A DNA stretch of 64,000 nucleotides from Styela clava (Eukaryota > Chordata > Ascidiacea > Stolidobranchia > Styelidae). Below the pieces are notes generated by a model. The model had not been told where the DNA came from. It saw nothing but the letters and a program-made list of their open reading frames with translations, and did not search any database. Location of the stretch: NCBI RefSeq assembly GCF_964204865.1, contig NC_135254.1, positions 1,803,001 to 1,867,000 on the forward strand. Reading direction: 5' to 3'. Positions 1 to 9,996 of this stretch are shown here, piece by piece. The first letter of the stretch is position 1; every line of letters starts with the position of its first letter. A program made the translations under genes and the position numbers.

Positions 1-42
1 TTATGAAATTCATCACTGAAAGCAAACAATTAATTATTACAG

Positions 43-237
43 AACAATCAGCTTTTGCTGTCAAGTGGAGAACCAATTACTATAGCAACTGAAGTGTGGA
101 TTCCTAATTACCCGAAAACCGATGCATCGTACACAAATGTTGGTGTTCAGGCTGTTAAAGATCCAGAGAATGTATCTCAGGGAATGTACAATTATTTCCC
201 ATCCTGGTCACTCCACGGTGTCATCTGTGAAATATAA
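43..237 (+). CDS. C-type-lectin-like gene A, last exon only (5' part outside window)
   Basis: This is the final coding exon of a lectin-like gene whose earlier exons lie left of the window. It begins after the acceptor TTATTACAG (ends at 42) and encodes 64 residues, from NNQLLLSSGEP to the terminal HGVICEI. The last cysteine is the one that normally closes the main disulfide of the C-type lectin fold. An NVS sequon (N-glycosylation) lies in DPENVSQG. A poly(A) signal AATAAA sits at 457-462, followed by T/GT-rich sequence. The exon is almost identical to the last exon of copy C at 11800-11994. Secretion and lectin-like fold are inferred from the complete paralogues in this window. Confidence 0.75.
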   Translation, partial: NNQLLLSSGEPITIATEVWIPNYPKTDASYTNVGVQAVKDPENVSQGMYNYFPSWSLHGVICEI

Positions 238-1275
238 AACCAGCTCAAACCCTGACAGAACTCCGTTGACGGACTGAATGATATAAACGACAAAGAGTTC
301 TCACTTTTTATTACTTACTTATATATATTATTCTTTTACTAATATTAACCGTATAACCCATGCTTTGAATTAGTCGCCTTGTCTATTGAACTTTTTGCTC
401 AGAAAAAAAAATTCATAGCTGTCTCCATGTGATTTCTGTATATAACCGAAAATAATAATAAATATTGATTCGATCATTTGTGAGTTTGTTACTACTTTGT
501 CAATTCATGGGAATCTACCAGAAAAGGAAATGAACCGTAAAACAGAAAATTACTCGTGTATGTATGCGTGTGAAATGACCACGCCTACCATATCTTGGGT
601 TAGGGCAGGTATATTAAGATGGTTACAGGCACAAAAAGTTGGTCATTGGTTTTATGAAAAGCGTTGTTCGTTTTGCACAAGCTAGCGGTTGGGGCATTGG
701 AACGTCCTAGGCATGGATAAAAAATTGGACTTAGGTATAGACTTTGCAAAGCAAGGGATTGGAATTACTCGCACATACTAGATTAAATTAAAAATTTGTT
801 TCGCAGGCTGCACACCATTCAAAAGTGGCGCTTCTCCGCGGGTCGAACAAGTTTTTTCTTCCTGGCTGCCGAGAAGAACAGCCGGTAGTAATGGCTGACA
901 TAAATATTTCGAAGGCAAAAGTGGGCGGTAAAACACTTCATTAGACCGGATCCCTCTTGCGGTTCGTAATTTCGACGACCTAGTTTATTCAATATGCCCG
1001 ACATACAACTAAGAACACTCACAGTTAACGAATAAATTTTTTGTCTCGTAAGTCGGCAAACGCTATAGCATATGTCGTAAAAGATTTATGAGTACGAGTC
1101 TTTCGGGCAAAAAAATCTCATTTTTTAACAATTTTTGAAGATGTTCAATGAATGCCTTATTATATACAGTATTTAGATATACCACAATGCATTGCCGTAA
1201 AACAGAACATACTAACGCACAGGGTAATAGGGTGCAACAAAAATATTCTGTTCTTTAGTTTATTTCATATATACC

Positions 1276-1291
1276 ACAGGAAGTGACGTCA
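1276..1291 (+). promoter_or_regulatory. ETS/CRE composite site, module P1
   Basis: ACAGGAAGTGACGTCA joins an ETS-type GGAAGT core to a perfect palindromic CRE (TGACGTCA). It lies about 320 bp upstream of the lectin B start codon. The module recurs at 7833, 9449, 13033, 15816 and 16701. The AT-rich motif downstream of P1 (GAATAAAAAC) is a weak TATA box. That it regulates the lectin is inferred from position and repetition. Confidence 0.5.
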
Positions 1292-1508
1292 AACAAAACA
1301 CCACACGCGAATAAAAACTGCTTTCAACTTCACAAATATAATAAGTGAATGCAGTTTGGATGCTGCGTCATACGGGTGTTTTTATGTTTCATTTTCAGAT
1401 ACAGCACAGATAACATACATCACTGTCTGTTTTGAATTTGTATATTAATAAGATCAAGAAAGTCGAGAAAGGTCCAAAAATACATCATCCTGAAACCAAC
1501 GAAGAGCT

Positions 1509-1517
1509 TATAAAATA
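1509..1517 (+). promoter_or_regulatory. TATA box of lectin B
   Basis: TATAAAATA lies 91 bp before the lectin B start codon. The identical motif lies 91 bp upstream of lectin D at 17253-17261, within a conserved block. In lectin C the same place reads TTAAAAGATA (from 9897), so its core promoter may be weaker. Transcription would start about 30 bp downstream. Confidence 0.55.
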
Positions 1518-1607
1518 AGCAACTTATAGTACCTTCGGATATTTTTACAAATATTTAGTTTATAGATAAGCATTTAGTTGCGTCATCAAAGCTTTCTGGT
1601 AGCAAAC

Positions 1608-3661
1608 ATGGACTTTGTCAAAATTATTCTGTTTATCTCTCTCATCTGTGGCTTGGTTGGGGAGCCCAAAGTACCAGGTAAGGTTTGCTAAAATACCGAA
1701 TAGCAGGCAATCTTTGCCTAAATCCGGTACCAAGAATTCTAAAATATAAGAGTGTAGCAACGCCTATAATCCTGGAACATGTTATCGATGAATTGATCTC
1801 AAATATATCCCATTTTGACAGCTGGATTCTGCGTTTCCAAGATCGTGAATTGTAAACTCGTACAAGTTGGAGATTTCAAGGTGAAATGAAATTACTATTA
1901 TCGTCAGGTGTTTTCACTTTGATTCTGAGCTGAGCTTTGGATAGCAGTCACTGTTAAGTATAAAGTTACTATTTTTATCAGGTGTTTACACACTTTGTCT
2001 CCAAGCAAGGCCATTGATACTGTTAGATCGAATATTTTTGGAAGAACTTGCAGCTTTTTTAATTTGCAATCCCATTTTTCAATCCGACTAATAAAATCTA
2101 AAGTAACTTACGTGTTATATTCACTTAACTAATCATCTACATTTTTTATTTCTTTCACAGAAAGACGATGGATCTGGTGATTTTGCCCTACTTCCTGATA
2201 TATATTATGTTTAAATATACTTTGTTGACTTTAAACGTATGACAGACCTTGGAGTCGTAATTACTCAATAGTGCAAAAATATTCTCGGCGTGTAAGATAG
2301 TTGAAGTATATAGCGGTTACAAAGTTATTAGGATCGTCGATGCAAAAAACTATGTACAATATAATATGATGAAAACTGATTTAAAAATGCCTCCACACAA
2401 ATAAATATGTATTGTTTTGCAGATATTGTCAGATTGCTCAAAAAGAGTCTTGATGAAAAGAAAAAAGCTGAAAGAAATTTATATTTGAGTTTTCAGATTT
2501 ATAATTTGAAGATAAAATATGCCACACCGTCAAAGCATGAGTATTTAATTTTATGACCCTAGTCTGTTACAACTTTGCCCACCAACCGTGTATATTAACT
2601 TGCCTGAAAAAGATTTGTTTTGTCGCTTTATTTAAGTTTCGTCTTATCAACTTTCCTCTTTCCGAAATTAGTAGATTACAGTATTTACAAAATTTCTATT
2701 TTGAAATGAAGCAATCCGACAAAATTTAAATCCCAGATCGTTAAAATATTCTGAAATGTTAATATAAAATATTCAATGACAACAATATTGTTGCTTTCAG
2801 TTAAATGTGACGTCACATATGAGACAAAATGCTTCCGAATAGTTGTGTATGGTAGACGGAATGTCACCTTCATAGATGGCAAATCAATCTGCAAATCAAT
2901 GAATGGAAAGCCCGCGAATATTTACGACCTCGCGCATTACCAGTCACTTCGCACTTATCTTCGCCCACTAATATCCGCTGGTTGGTTATATATTGCCATC
3001 TGGACTGGGATGGAGTATGAGGTCAGTTAATAGATCACAATTTCAGCAGAGTTTGACTTATTTTTGTAAACTTCATCGGGTCAAAGGTTGGCTCAAAGCT
3101 TGACTTTAATGAAATTACCAAACGATGAGCAGGTTGACGATGCCTCATGGTTTTTTAATGGATTGAGTAATTAGAAAAACTCAATATGATTGTAACTTCA
3201 AATATAATGTGTCGTCATAAACAAACCGTGCAACTGATATTGTGGTATTTGCCGAATATTTCAGAATTTGTGATATTTCCAGTAATTTCTGGTTTTTACT
3301 CCTTTTCATGTAAATCCTACACATAACTTACAAGCCTTCGTCTATGATGACTACATTTACTATACAACTCATTACTGGACGCAAATATTTTCATTCTTCA
3401 TCTAACATGTCAGTTGCATTAACATATCAAGCAACAGATTTTGAAGCCTTCATTCAATTGTTACAGAACAATCAGCTTTTGCTGTCAAGTGGAGGACCAA
3501 CATCTATAGCAACTGAAGTGTGGTATTCTGGTTATCCGGATTCCCGTGCAACGGGGACAAATGTCGGTATTGATGTTAATAAAGATCCAGAGTCTTCACG
3601 TCAGGGAATGTTTAATGAGCAACCATCCTCTTCACTCCACGGTATCACCTGCGAAATATAA
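1608..3661 (+). CDS. Secreted C-type-lectin-like protein B, splice-defective copy
   Basis: The exons by homology with C and D are 1608-1677, 1822-1880, 2161-2176, 2423-2473, 2801-3021 and 3467-3661 (203 residues if all were joined). Exon 1 encodes a signal peptide (MDFVKIILFISLICGL). Exon 3 is a 16-nt microexon. Exon 4 is a charged, likely helical segment. Exons 5-6 form a C-type-lectin-like fold with the hairpin pair C-x7-C, the later ICKS cysteine, a WTGMEY core and a final TCEI. The donor after exon 4 reads GA instead of GT (2474-2475); reading through reaches a stop about 27 codons on. Exon 4 is 51 nt and phase-symmetric, so skipping it would keep the frame. The second cysteine of exon 2 is lost (GDFK for GDCK) and a new one appears (VNCK). 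An AATAAA lies at 3878. This may be a pseudogene or a variant lacking 17 residues. Confidence 0.7.
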
Positions 3662-4551
3662 AACCAGCTCACAACCTGACAGAACTTCGTTGACGGACTG
3701 AATTATATAAACGACAAAGAGTTCTCACTTTTTATTACTTACTTATATTATTCCTTTACTATTATTAACCGTATAACCCATGCCTTGAATTGGTCTCCTT
3801 GTTTATTGAAACTTTTTGCTCAGAAAATGAAATTCATAGATTTCTCCAAGTGATTTCTGTATATAACCGAACATGATAATAAATACTGATTCGATCATTT
3901 GTGAGTTTGTTATTATTTTGTCAATTTATGAGAACCTATTAGAAAAGGAACCGTGAAATGGGATATTACTCATGCGTGAAAAAAGACCACGCCTACCATA
4001 GGGTTAGGGCAGGTATATTAGGGAGAGAATCTCTGAATCAAAGCTGGTTCAGTAGTAGTTTGATAATTAAGTGCTTTGCTTTGCCCACATTAGGCAAATG
4101 AAATTCAACTGTGCTAGGAGACTCATAAATATGACTTGGCATAATTATCCTTTATAAGGTTCAAATAAAAAGTTACTCAGCAAAATTCTACAAAAGCTTG
4201 TAGAATATGACTCAGCATTATTTGAACAGCGAGAAAGCACACTTAGGCCTCTAGTTCCAGAATCAGCGATTCCCAACCGGGGCCCGGGACTCCCCAAGGG
4301 GGCCTCAGAGCAATTGGAGAGAGGTCACAATGCTAGGCGCAAAACGTTGATCGGCAAAATTCATCAAAGCTTGTAAAACGTGACTCAGCGTAATTTGAAC
4401 AGCTGGAAACCACTGTTAGGTGTAAAAGATTCTAAACTGCCCGTCGCGAGTCAGGTCATTTTACGAGTTATCCGAGTCAACGCTGAGTTAAATTCCACTG
4501 CCGTCAGTTGATGTCGATTCTGAGTCATTCCATGCAGTCCCTTTATAACAG

Positions 4552-4765
4552 TGGTTCTCAAACGGTGGGACGCGCCGCACAAGAGGTCGCAGACATTTTT
4601 TTGAAGGGTCGTGAAGCCAGTTAAAAACAAAAATATTTGTTAGATTTGATCTTTTTCACATTTTTTTATTGTTTAGAAGTTTAGAAATTGCAGAGAGATG
4701 TTGTGCTTGCTGTTATTTTTATTATCTGTTTTTGTAGCTTATTCTTATCTAGTTATTTTTGAGGT
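4552..4765. mobile_element. hAT-like MITE, right end deleted
   Basis: It starts with CAGTGGTTCTCAAACGG after CTTTATAA, exactly the terminus and flank of the complete copy at 21912-22178. The right half is missing: after TTTTTGAGGTGAGG the sequence passes straight to flank (TTACTTGAA). The homologous element near 13702-13910 shares this deletion junction. Confidence 0.6.
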
Positions 4766-5029
4766 GAGGTTACTTGAACCGCAAATGCGTAGTTTCCCAG
4801 ACTGCTCACCTCGATATGGGGTGGGGGAATGAGAACTTCAAGTTCTGACACCAACATATTGAAACCAACGCTTTCACCTCTTAGTCATCGCGACCACCTA
4901 GTCTAGTCTGAAGTTAAACTTCATTGACTGCCAGAAAACACATGAACTTTCGTACTTCAGTTTATCCAGTAAATGACACAAATCTTGCCAACGCGGCTAG
5001 ACAAAACATAAACACGACTCGGCGTATTA

Positions 5030-5231
5030 TAGGGTGTCCATGAAGTCCTAAATTTTTTAAAATTGCAAACAGAATTTATCGATACCATATATGGTTTGGC
5101 CCCCACAGATGTATTGTTGAAGAAAAAAAAATACTTCAATAATAATTACTGGTTATAAAAAAAATAGTTATATTGAGAACTGACTCCATGACAAAACTAA
5201 AATTGTGAACGGACTCTATGGACACCCTGTA
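5030..5231. mobile_element. TA-flanked MITE, lectin B flank
   Basis: The ends are near-inverted (AGGGTGTCCATGAAGTCC at the left, GGACTCTATGGACACCCT at the right), bordered by TA, as in Tc1/mariner-type elements. The same insertion is at 14171-14338 and 22690-22900 in the duplicated flanks. Relatives occur at 48110-48293 and 56815-57028. There is no transposase. Confidence 0.6.
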
Positions 5232-5686
5232 TAGTGTAATTCACATCCTAAAAACCGCATTTTTTCCTCAAAAATTTATGCCTTCCTGAAAATAGGAATG
5301 ACGGATTCCTGATTGTTTCCATAGTTACGTTCATATAATTAAAAAATAATCTTTTTTTTTCTGATTTTTTATTCCATGAACAGTATATATCAATATGCAA
5401 TGTTTTTTGGTTTATTTCATCCAATAATTTACATTTGTAATAGAAAAAAATAAAAGAGAAAAAAAATTGGCCTACATCACGAAATAAAAATATTGTAATT
5501 GAACAATCCAGACTCGACAAGAAAGTACATTCCAGTTATTATCGAATTCTAGTTAAATGACTGAGTTTTTTTTTTGAATTGCGAGGTCGCAGACAGATCG
5601 CGGTAAATCGGCTCGAATAAGATCAAGAGATCTCAACATAATATGCTTGGCTCTAATTGAAATGACTTTCAAACCCCCCGAAAGTG

Positions 5687-6141
5687 CAAGTGCAGTTTTA
5701 AGTATTCTGTGGCATCTGCAGCTGCCGCAAAACCATGTCGGTATTTCCATACCATGGCCGCTACGGCCAAACTCATGGCAACTGACTTTTTAGCTGCCAC
5801 AAACCAATGTCGAGCTGCCGTTACCGCGGCAGCAAATTGAAAACCAATGGCAGGTAAAATTTTGCTGCCGTAACCGCGGCAGGTGGGCCGTAAAGACAAG
5901 GCTGTCTATTATGGTGACAAATATTGGGTAAGTTGGAACGTTTTTCTTATGGATACAGTTTTGATTGATTTGGGGTTAGGGTTTAAGTAGATATAATTCC
6001 ACATGATCAATTAAAATCTGGTACATTAATTTGTGAATATACCGTTAATACTGATTACTGAATAGCGCTATAAAACCATGGCAAGAGCTGCCGCGGTTCG
6101 TTCGTGGCAGGAGCTGCCATGAAGTGGTAAGAACTGCGCCT
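5687..6141. mobile_element. 455-bp insertion with 9-bp target duplication
   Basis: The segment is flanked on both sides by CCGAAAGTG (5678-5686 and 6142-6150) and is absent from the paralogous flank near 14790, where a single related site is found. The ends are weakly inverted (AGTGCAGTTTTAAG against AGGCGCAGTTCTTA). Inside are repeated GCTGCCGTAACCGCGGCAG-like palindromes. A 9-bp duplication is typical of Mutator-like elements; this class is inferred. Confidence 0.6.
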
Positions 6142-6239
6142 CCGAAAGTGCGGCAATTGGTCACAAAGATTCTTCATTGGTCGATAAAAGCCGACAGTTA
6201 TTTGAAATGGCAGTCATCAGTCGGGAAGTATCGCCATTG

Positions 6240-6508
6240 ACGCAAAAATATATAACTATATATAACTATTTTACTTTTTTATACGTTGATTCGAAACATA
6301 AATAATAAAACAAGTGCAAAACATAATGTTCACGATTTCGCTGGAATACATAGAATCAAAGAAGCGGTGCGCCTGCATAACAATGCCGACTTTGATCGTA
6401 AGACCCGAGAAGATGAGCGCTTGCATAACAAAGCCGAACAGAGGTCGCGGAAAATTTTTATATATTGGAAGGGGTCGCAAGCTTAAAAGTTTGGGCAGCC
6501 CTGGTCTA
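6240..6508. mobile_element. hAT-like element remnant
   Basis: It ends in AAAAGTTTGGGCAGCCCTG followed by GTCTAAAC, and is homologous to the complete element at 14938-15277, which has the same right flank. The left terminus is missing. The open frames in it are conserved only as DNA. From here to about 6660 the flank block follows. Confidence 0.5.
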
Positions 6509-6818
6509 AACGTCCAGCCATGGGTTAAAAACGGGGTGGATTATATGCGTAATAAGAGGCTGTGTATTGAGCTGAAGGCGATTGCTTTCTCAATAAATTA
6601 TCTGAAGTTGGAAGCAAGGTCGTCGAGTTCTGATTGCGGTTAAAGGTCAATGATAAAGATTTTCAGTCGAACTTCAAAAAACGAGGGATTCGGTTTTTCA
6701 ACTTAGTCATATTGAAGTTTCGGATTACAAAGGGTTGGAATGAAATCGATTTGAATTTATATTACTTTAATATTTTTTTGCATCCGCTAGTTTGTTGCGC
6801 TGTTTCACACGAAGGATA

Positions 6819-6970
6819 GGATTTACATATTTATCCCGGGAAAGAGAAAAGCCGATAAGACGGGTTAACAATATGGCGAATCACGGCCTCTCGCCCGGTT
6901 ACCATTCCATGTCGCGTATGGGATTAGTCAGCCAGGTATTTGTTTCAGATTCATGGACTTGAACAGAAAT
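6819..6970 (-). mobile_element. tRNA-derived SINE, 3' part
   Basis: On the minus strand this matches the 3' half of the full SINE at 31363-31660: CGAGAGGCCGTGATTCGCC, then CTTATCGGCTTTTCTC and AAATCCTATCC. The tRNA-like head is absent. Confidence 0.6.
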
Positions 6971-7832
6971 CGGAATAAAATTGTAATAATTATTTTGAAC
7001 GGAGCCTCGAATGCTGGTTTAGTAAAACAAATGACACAGCCACGTAGACGCATAATATGCGGGTTGAAACCTCGAAAATAGAACCATCAGATTGGTCGGT
7101 GTTTCTTCGCACGAAAGTAAGGCAGTCGGTTAAAATCAAATATTCGGTGCCATGACAAAAATGCGCCATCTAGCGGGTGTTTCCATACCAACACAGAATA
7201 TAAACATAACGTTACAAAGCGGCCATTTTGACATTAGAAATTTGAGTCTCCTTTTAACCCATTGATTGGCGCCAATCATTCAAGATCAGAGCTTTTCATT
7301 TGAATATTCTATCCAGCGAATCTTAAAGCCAATGAGCGATTTGAGTGCATGTGTGTGTTTCCATCCACAATCTGCAGAATTCCCAGTCAATCTACTATAT
7401 CAAATCTGGCAGCGGGGCTCAAATCAACGGAGGCCAAAGTCTTGTATTAAATTTAGGATTTTTCCGAGGCCGAGTCAAAACTTTTAACAACATAAAAATT
7501 GGAATCGTTTTTGAAATGACTCAGAATTCGGAATTAGATGCAAATTATGCCAGAATCCACAGCCGGAAAGGGCCCCCAACCCCGGATCATACACAACAAA
7601 GGTTGTAGTCAAATAACAGTTGTTGGCGCCAGGGAGACTCATGGTTATAGATTGCAAAACGATATTTTGATTGTTCGTTTTCTACAATTATCGAAGATGT
7701 TCAATGAATGCTATTTTATAAACAGTATGTAGATATACCACAATGTATTGTCGTGCAAGAGAACATACTAAACGCATAGGGTAATAGAGTGCAACAAAAA
7801 TATTATGTTCTTTAGTTTGTTTTATATATACC
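6971..7832. other. Noncoding duplicated flank
   Basis: From about 7420 the sequence matches 15440-15815 (shared phrases include GGCCAAAGTCTTGTAT and GTTGTAGTCAAATAACAG). No gene is recognised; the short open frames are not conserved in the duplicate. Confidence 0.4.
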
Positions 7833-7874
7833 ACAGGAAGTGACGTCAAACAAAACATCACACGAGAATATAAA
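7833..7874 (+). promoter_or_regulatory. ETS/CRE plus TATA module P2
   Basis: ACAGGAAGTGACGTCA is followed 20 bp later by TATAAA (7869-7874), and a short open frame starts 43 bp beyond. Unlike P1, P3 and P6, this module is not next to a lectin exon 1, so it may drive the small frame, or be a relic of a lost gene. Confidence 0.4.
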
Positions 7875-7916
7875 CTGCTTTCAACTGCACAAATATAATA
7901 AGTGAATTAAGTTTGT

Positions 7917-8114
7917 ATGCTGCGTTATGCGGACGTGTTTATGTTTCATTTTTTAGATACAGCACAGATAAAATCGTTGCCTGATTACTTGCTACGGCCA
8001 CTCGCATATAACAGACTCGTTGATTCTACAAGCGCCTGCCGACCTGTTTTTGATGAGTGGTTTGGAATCTGGGTGAACTTGATGTCGTACAATTATTTCC
8101 ATCTTTCATACTAA
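7917..8114 (+). CDS. Candidate small protein, copy 1 (uncertain)
   Basis: This is a 65-codon open frame downstream of module P2. Its second half, from IKSL to MSYN, aligns without gaps to frames downstream of P3 (9514-9717) and P6 (16782-16970), sharing SLRP/LRPLAY, LVDS, SACRP and GIWVN. Codon differences among the copies are mainly non-synonymous, so coding is far from proven. The start of the frame differs from the other copies, and a TTTTTTAG just before ATACAG could be a splice acceptor. It has no known family. Confidence 0.2.
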   Translation: MLRYADVFMFHFLDTAQIKSLPDYLLRPLAYNRLVDSTSACRPVFDEWFGIWVNLMSYNYFHLSY

Positions 8115-9448
8115 TCAACGGACCGTGACGAACGCTACCGGGGCCAAATTTTTCCCTGCTTTAAAAATTTTGCTTTGCATTCGCAAGTATTTGGGCGGTA
8201 GATAATCTGAGAGAAAGTTTTTTCGTTTAATCCAAATACTGTATTAAAGTAGGTTTGCCGTAATATGTCAGTGTTTGAGTTTAAATGTACTCTATAGACT
8301 AGTTTGATACGATATCCGGTTTTCTGATGGTACTGCAGTGCGGGTGCACCACTACGTCACCGGTACACAACCCAACCTGCAACATAATTTGTTGACTTTT
8401 AGAAGCAATCGGCAGTTCATGCATTTCTGCCTTTGCCTGCGTGCTATAGGTAAATTAGACAAACATCATGAATTTTTAAAGCTGGTATGAATAGAAACCG
8501 CGCGAATTCTGAAACAATGCGATAAGACGAGCTTCCCCCCAAATATCAGTGAAAACGTTGTTGACAGCATCGGTCATGAAGGTTGGCGATAGTTGATAGA
8601 TGTACCATATGAACGCCCTATATAATTGTTGAAGATTACGCAAGGTGGGCCAGATATAAACAACTGAGTGTAACCACGGGCCACACCTTTATTTAACATC
8701 GACTTTAAAGTGGTTACAGGCACAAAAAGTTGGTTATTGATTTTATGAAGAGCGTTGTTCGTTTCGCACAAGCTAGCTGTTGAGGCATTGGAACATCTTA
8801 GACATGAACATCAAATTGGACTCAAATATAGACTTTTCAACGCAACGGATTGCAATTACTCGCACATACTAGGTTGATCGCACCGCACACCATTTAAAAG
8901 TGGCGCTTCTTCGCGGGCTGCACAAGTCTTTTTTTTTTTGCACTGATAGGCTGCTAAGATGAGCAGCCGGTGGGAATGTGTGACATAAATATATCGTAGA
9001 CTGTTTTGAAGATGGATTGTTTTGTTGAGCATGATTCGTTATTTTCAGCGGAAAGTTATACCCATAAAAGTTATAGTCGTAATGTCAGAGGGCACAAGAG
9101 GATAAAACACTTCGTTAGGCCGGATCGGACCCGCGGGTCGTAAATCACCCGCCACTGGTCTATTCAATATGCTCGTCATACTACTAAGAACACTCCTATT
9201 TAACGAAATAAATTTTTGTCTAATTAGTTTGCTAACGCTATAGCTTATATCGTAAAAGATTTATGAGTACGAGTCTTTCGATCAAACAAAAATCTCGTTT
9301 TTTAACAATATTTGAAGATGATGAATGCCTTATTATATACAGTATTTAGATAAACCACAAGGCATTGCCGTACACCAGAACATACTAACGCACAGGGTAA
9401 TAGGGTGCAACAAAAATATTCTGTTTTTTAGTTTGTTCTGTATATACC
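8115..9448. other. Duplicated spacer between P2 and P3
   Basis: 8120-8530 is related to 16030-16510. From about 8706 to 9448 it matches the A-B spacer 612-1275 with more divergence. This shows that the module-plus-spacer has been duplicated several times. No gene was found. Confidence 0.4.
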
Positions 9449-9490
9449 ACAGGAAGTGACGTCAAACAAAACAACACACGCGAATATAAA
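9449..9490 (+). promoter_or_regulatory. ETS/CRE plus TATA module P3 upstream of lectin C
   Basis: An intact ACAGGAAGTGACGTCA ends at 9464 and TATAAA lies at 9485-9490. Lectin C begins about 530 bp downstream, after the small open frame. Confidence 0.45.
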
Positions 9491-9513
9491 CTGCTTTCAA
9501 CTGCACAAATATA

Positions 9514-9717
9514 ATGAATGAATATATTTTAGATGCTGCGTCATGCGGATGTTTTTATGTCTCGTTTTATACGTCTCAGATAAAATCGCTGTCTGGTCAT
9601 TCGCTACGGCCAGTCGCATATACCGGACTCGTTGATTCTAAAAGCGCCTGCCGACCTGCTTCCAGTGAGTTAGTTGGAATCTGGGTGAACTTTATGTCTT
9701 ACAACAATGATTTATAG
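9514..9717 (+). CDS. Candidate small protein, copy 2 (uncertain)
   Basis: This 67-codon frame starts 24 bp after the TATA motif of P3. It shares the DAASCGCFYVSF start with the copy at 16782 and the LVDSxSACRP and GIWVN blocks with both other copies. A start so close to the TATA would leave almost no 5' leader. No signal peptide or domain is recognised. Confidence 0.22.
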   Translation: MNEYILDAASCGCFYVSFYTSQIKSLSGHSLRPVAYTGLVDSKSACRPASSELVGIWVNFMSYNNDL

Positions 9718-9996
9718 ATGTTGCATATCTGCTTTGCGTATGTATCGTAAACTATTATATATATCTGCATTATATATAACATGTTTTTCATGAATGTTGC
9801 ATATCAACTTCAAATTTGTATTAAACAGATCCGGATAGTCGAAAAATGTCTCAAAAATAGATCCTCCTGAAACCAACCAAGAGCTCTGGCCAGAGCTTAA
9901 AAGATAAGCAACACATGATACCATCGGTTATTTTTACAGATATTTACTTAAAAGCTAATCATTTAGTTTCGTCATCAAACTTTTCTAGCAGCGAAC

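Larger units (their letters stand above)
1..1388 (+). repeat. Segmental duplication unit, near-identical to 11758-13145
   Basis: From the first base to about 1388 the sequence matches 11758-13145 at a constant offset of 11,757, with only scattered substitutions. It covers the last lectin exon, the 3' UTR, a noncoding spacer and the ETS/CRE module. Homology stops abruptly: this copy continues into the promoter of lectin B, while the other jumps into a lectin 3' UTR. The spacer 500-1275 shows no convincing gene; the short open frames there are shared by both copies only because the DNA is so similar. Confidence 0.85.
3662..5686 (+). other. 3' UTR and flank of lectin B with transposon remnants
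   Basis: The 3' UTR runs to about 3900, with a poly(A) signal at 3878-3883. The rest is a flank block shared with 13150-14760 and 21190-23220. At 4263 there is the end of a hAT-like element (CAGCGATTCCCAACC), related to 13675 and 62415. Further features are listed separately. I see no coding gene here. Confidence 0.6.

Noticed and set aside
819..1022. Minus-strand frame of 67 codons conserved at 12576
   Set aside because: The conservation is explained by near-identity of the whole 1.39-kb block; the diverged copy near 8890-9200 does not keep it.
5669..5899. Alanine-rich minus-strand frame
   Set aside because: It arises from the GCTGCCG/CCGCGG palindromes inside the 455-bp insertion.
6286..6643. 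Overlapping 66- and 109-codon frames, also at 15061-15426
   Set aside because: They fall in a hAT-like remnant, the reading frames shift between copies, and no protein motif is visible.
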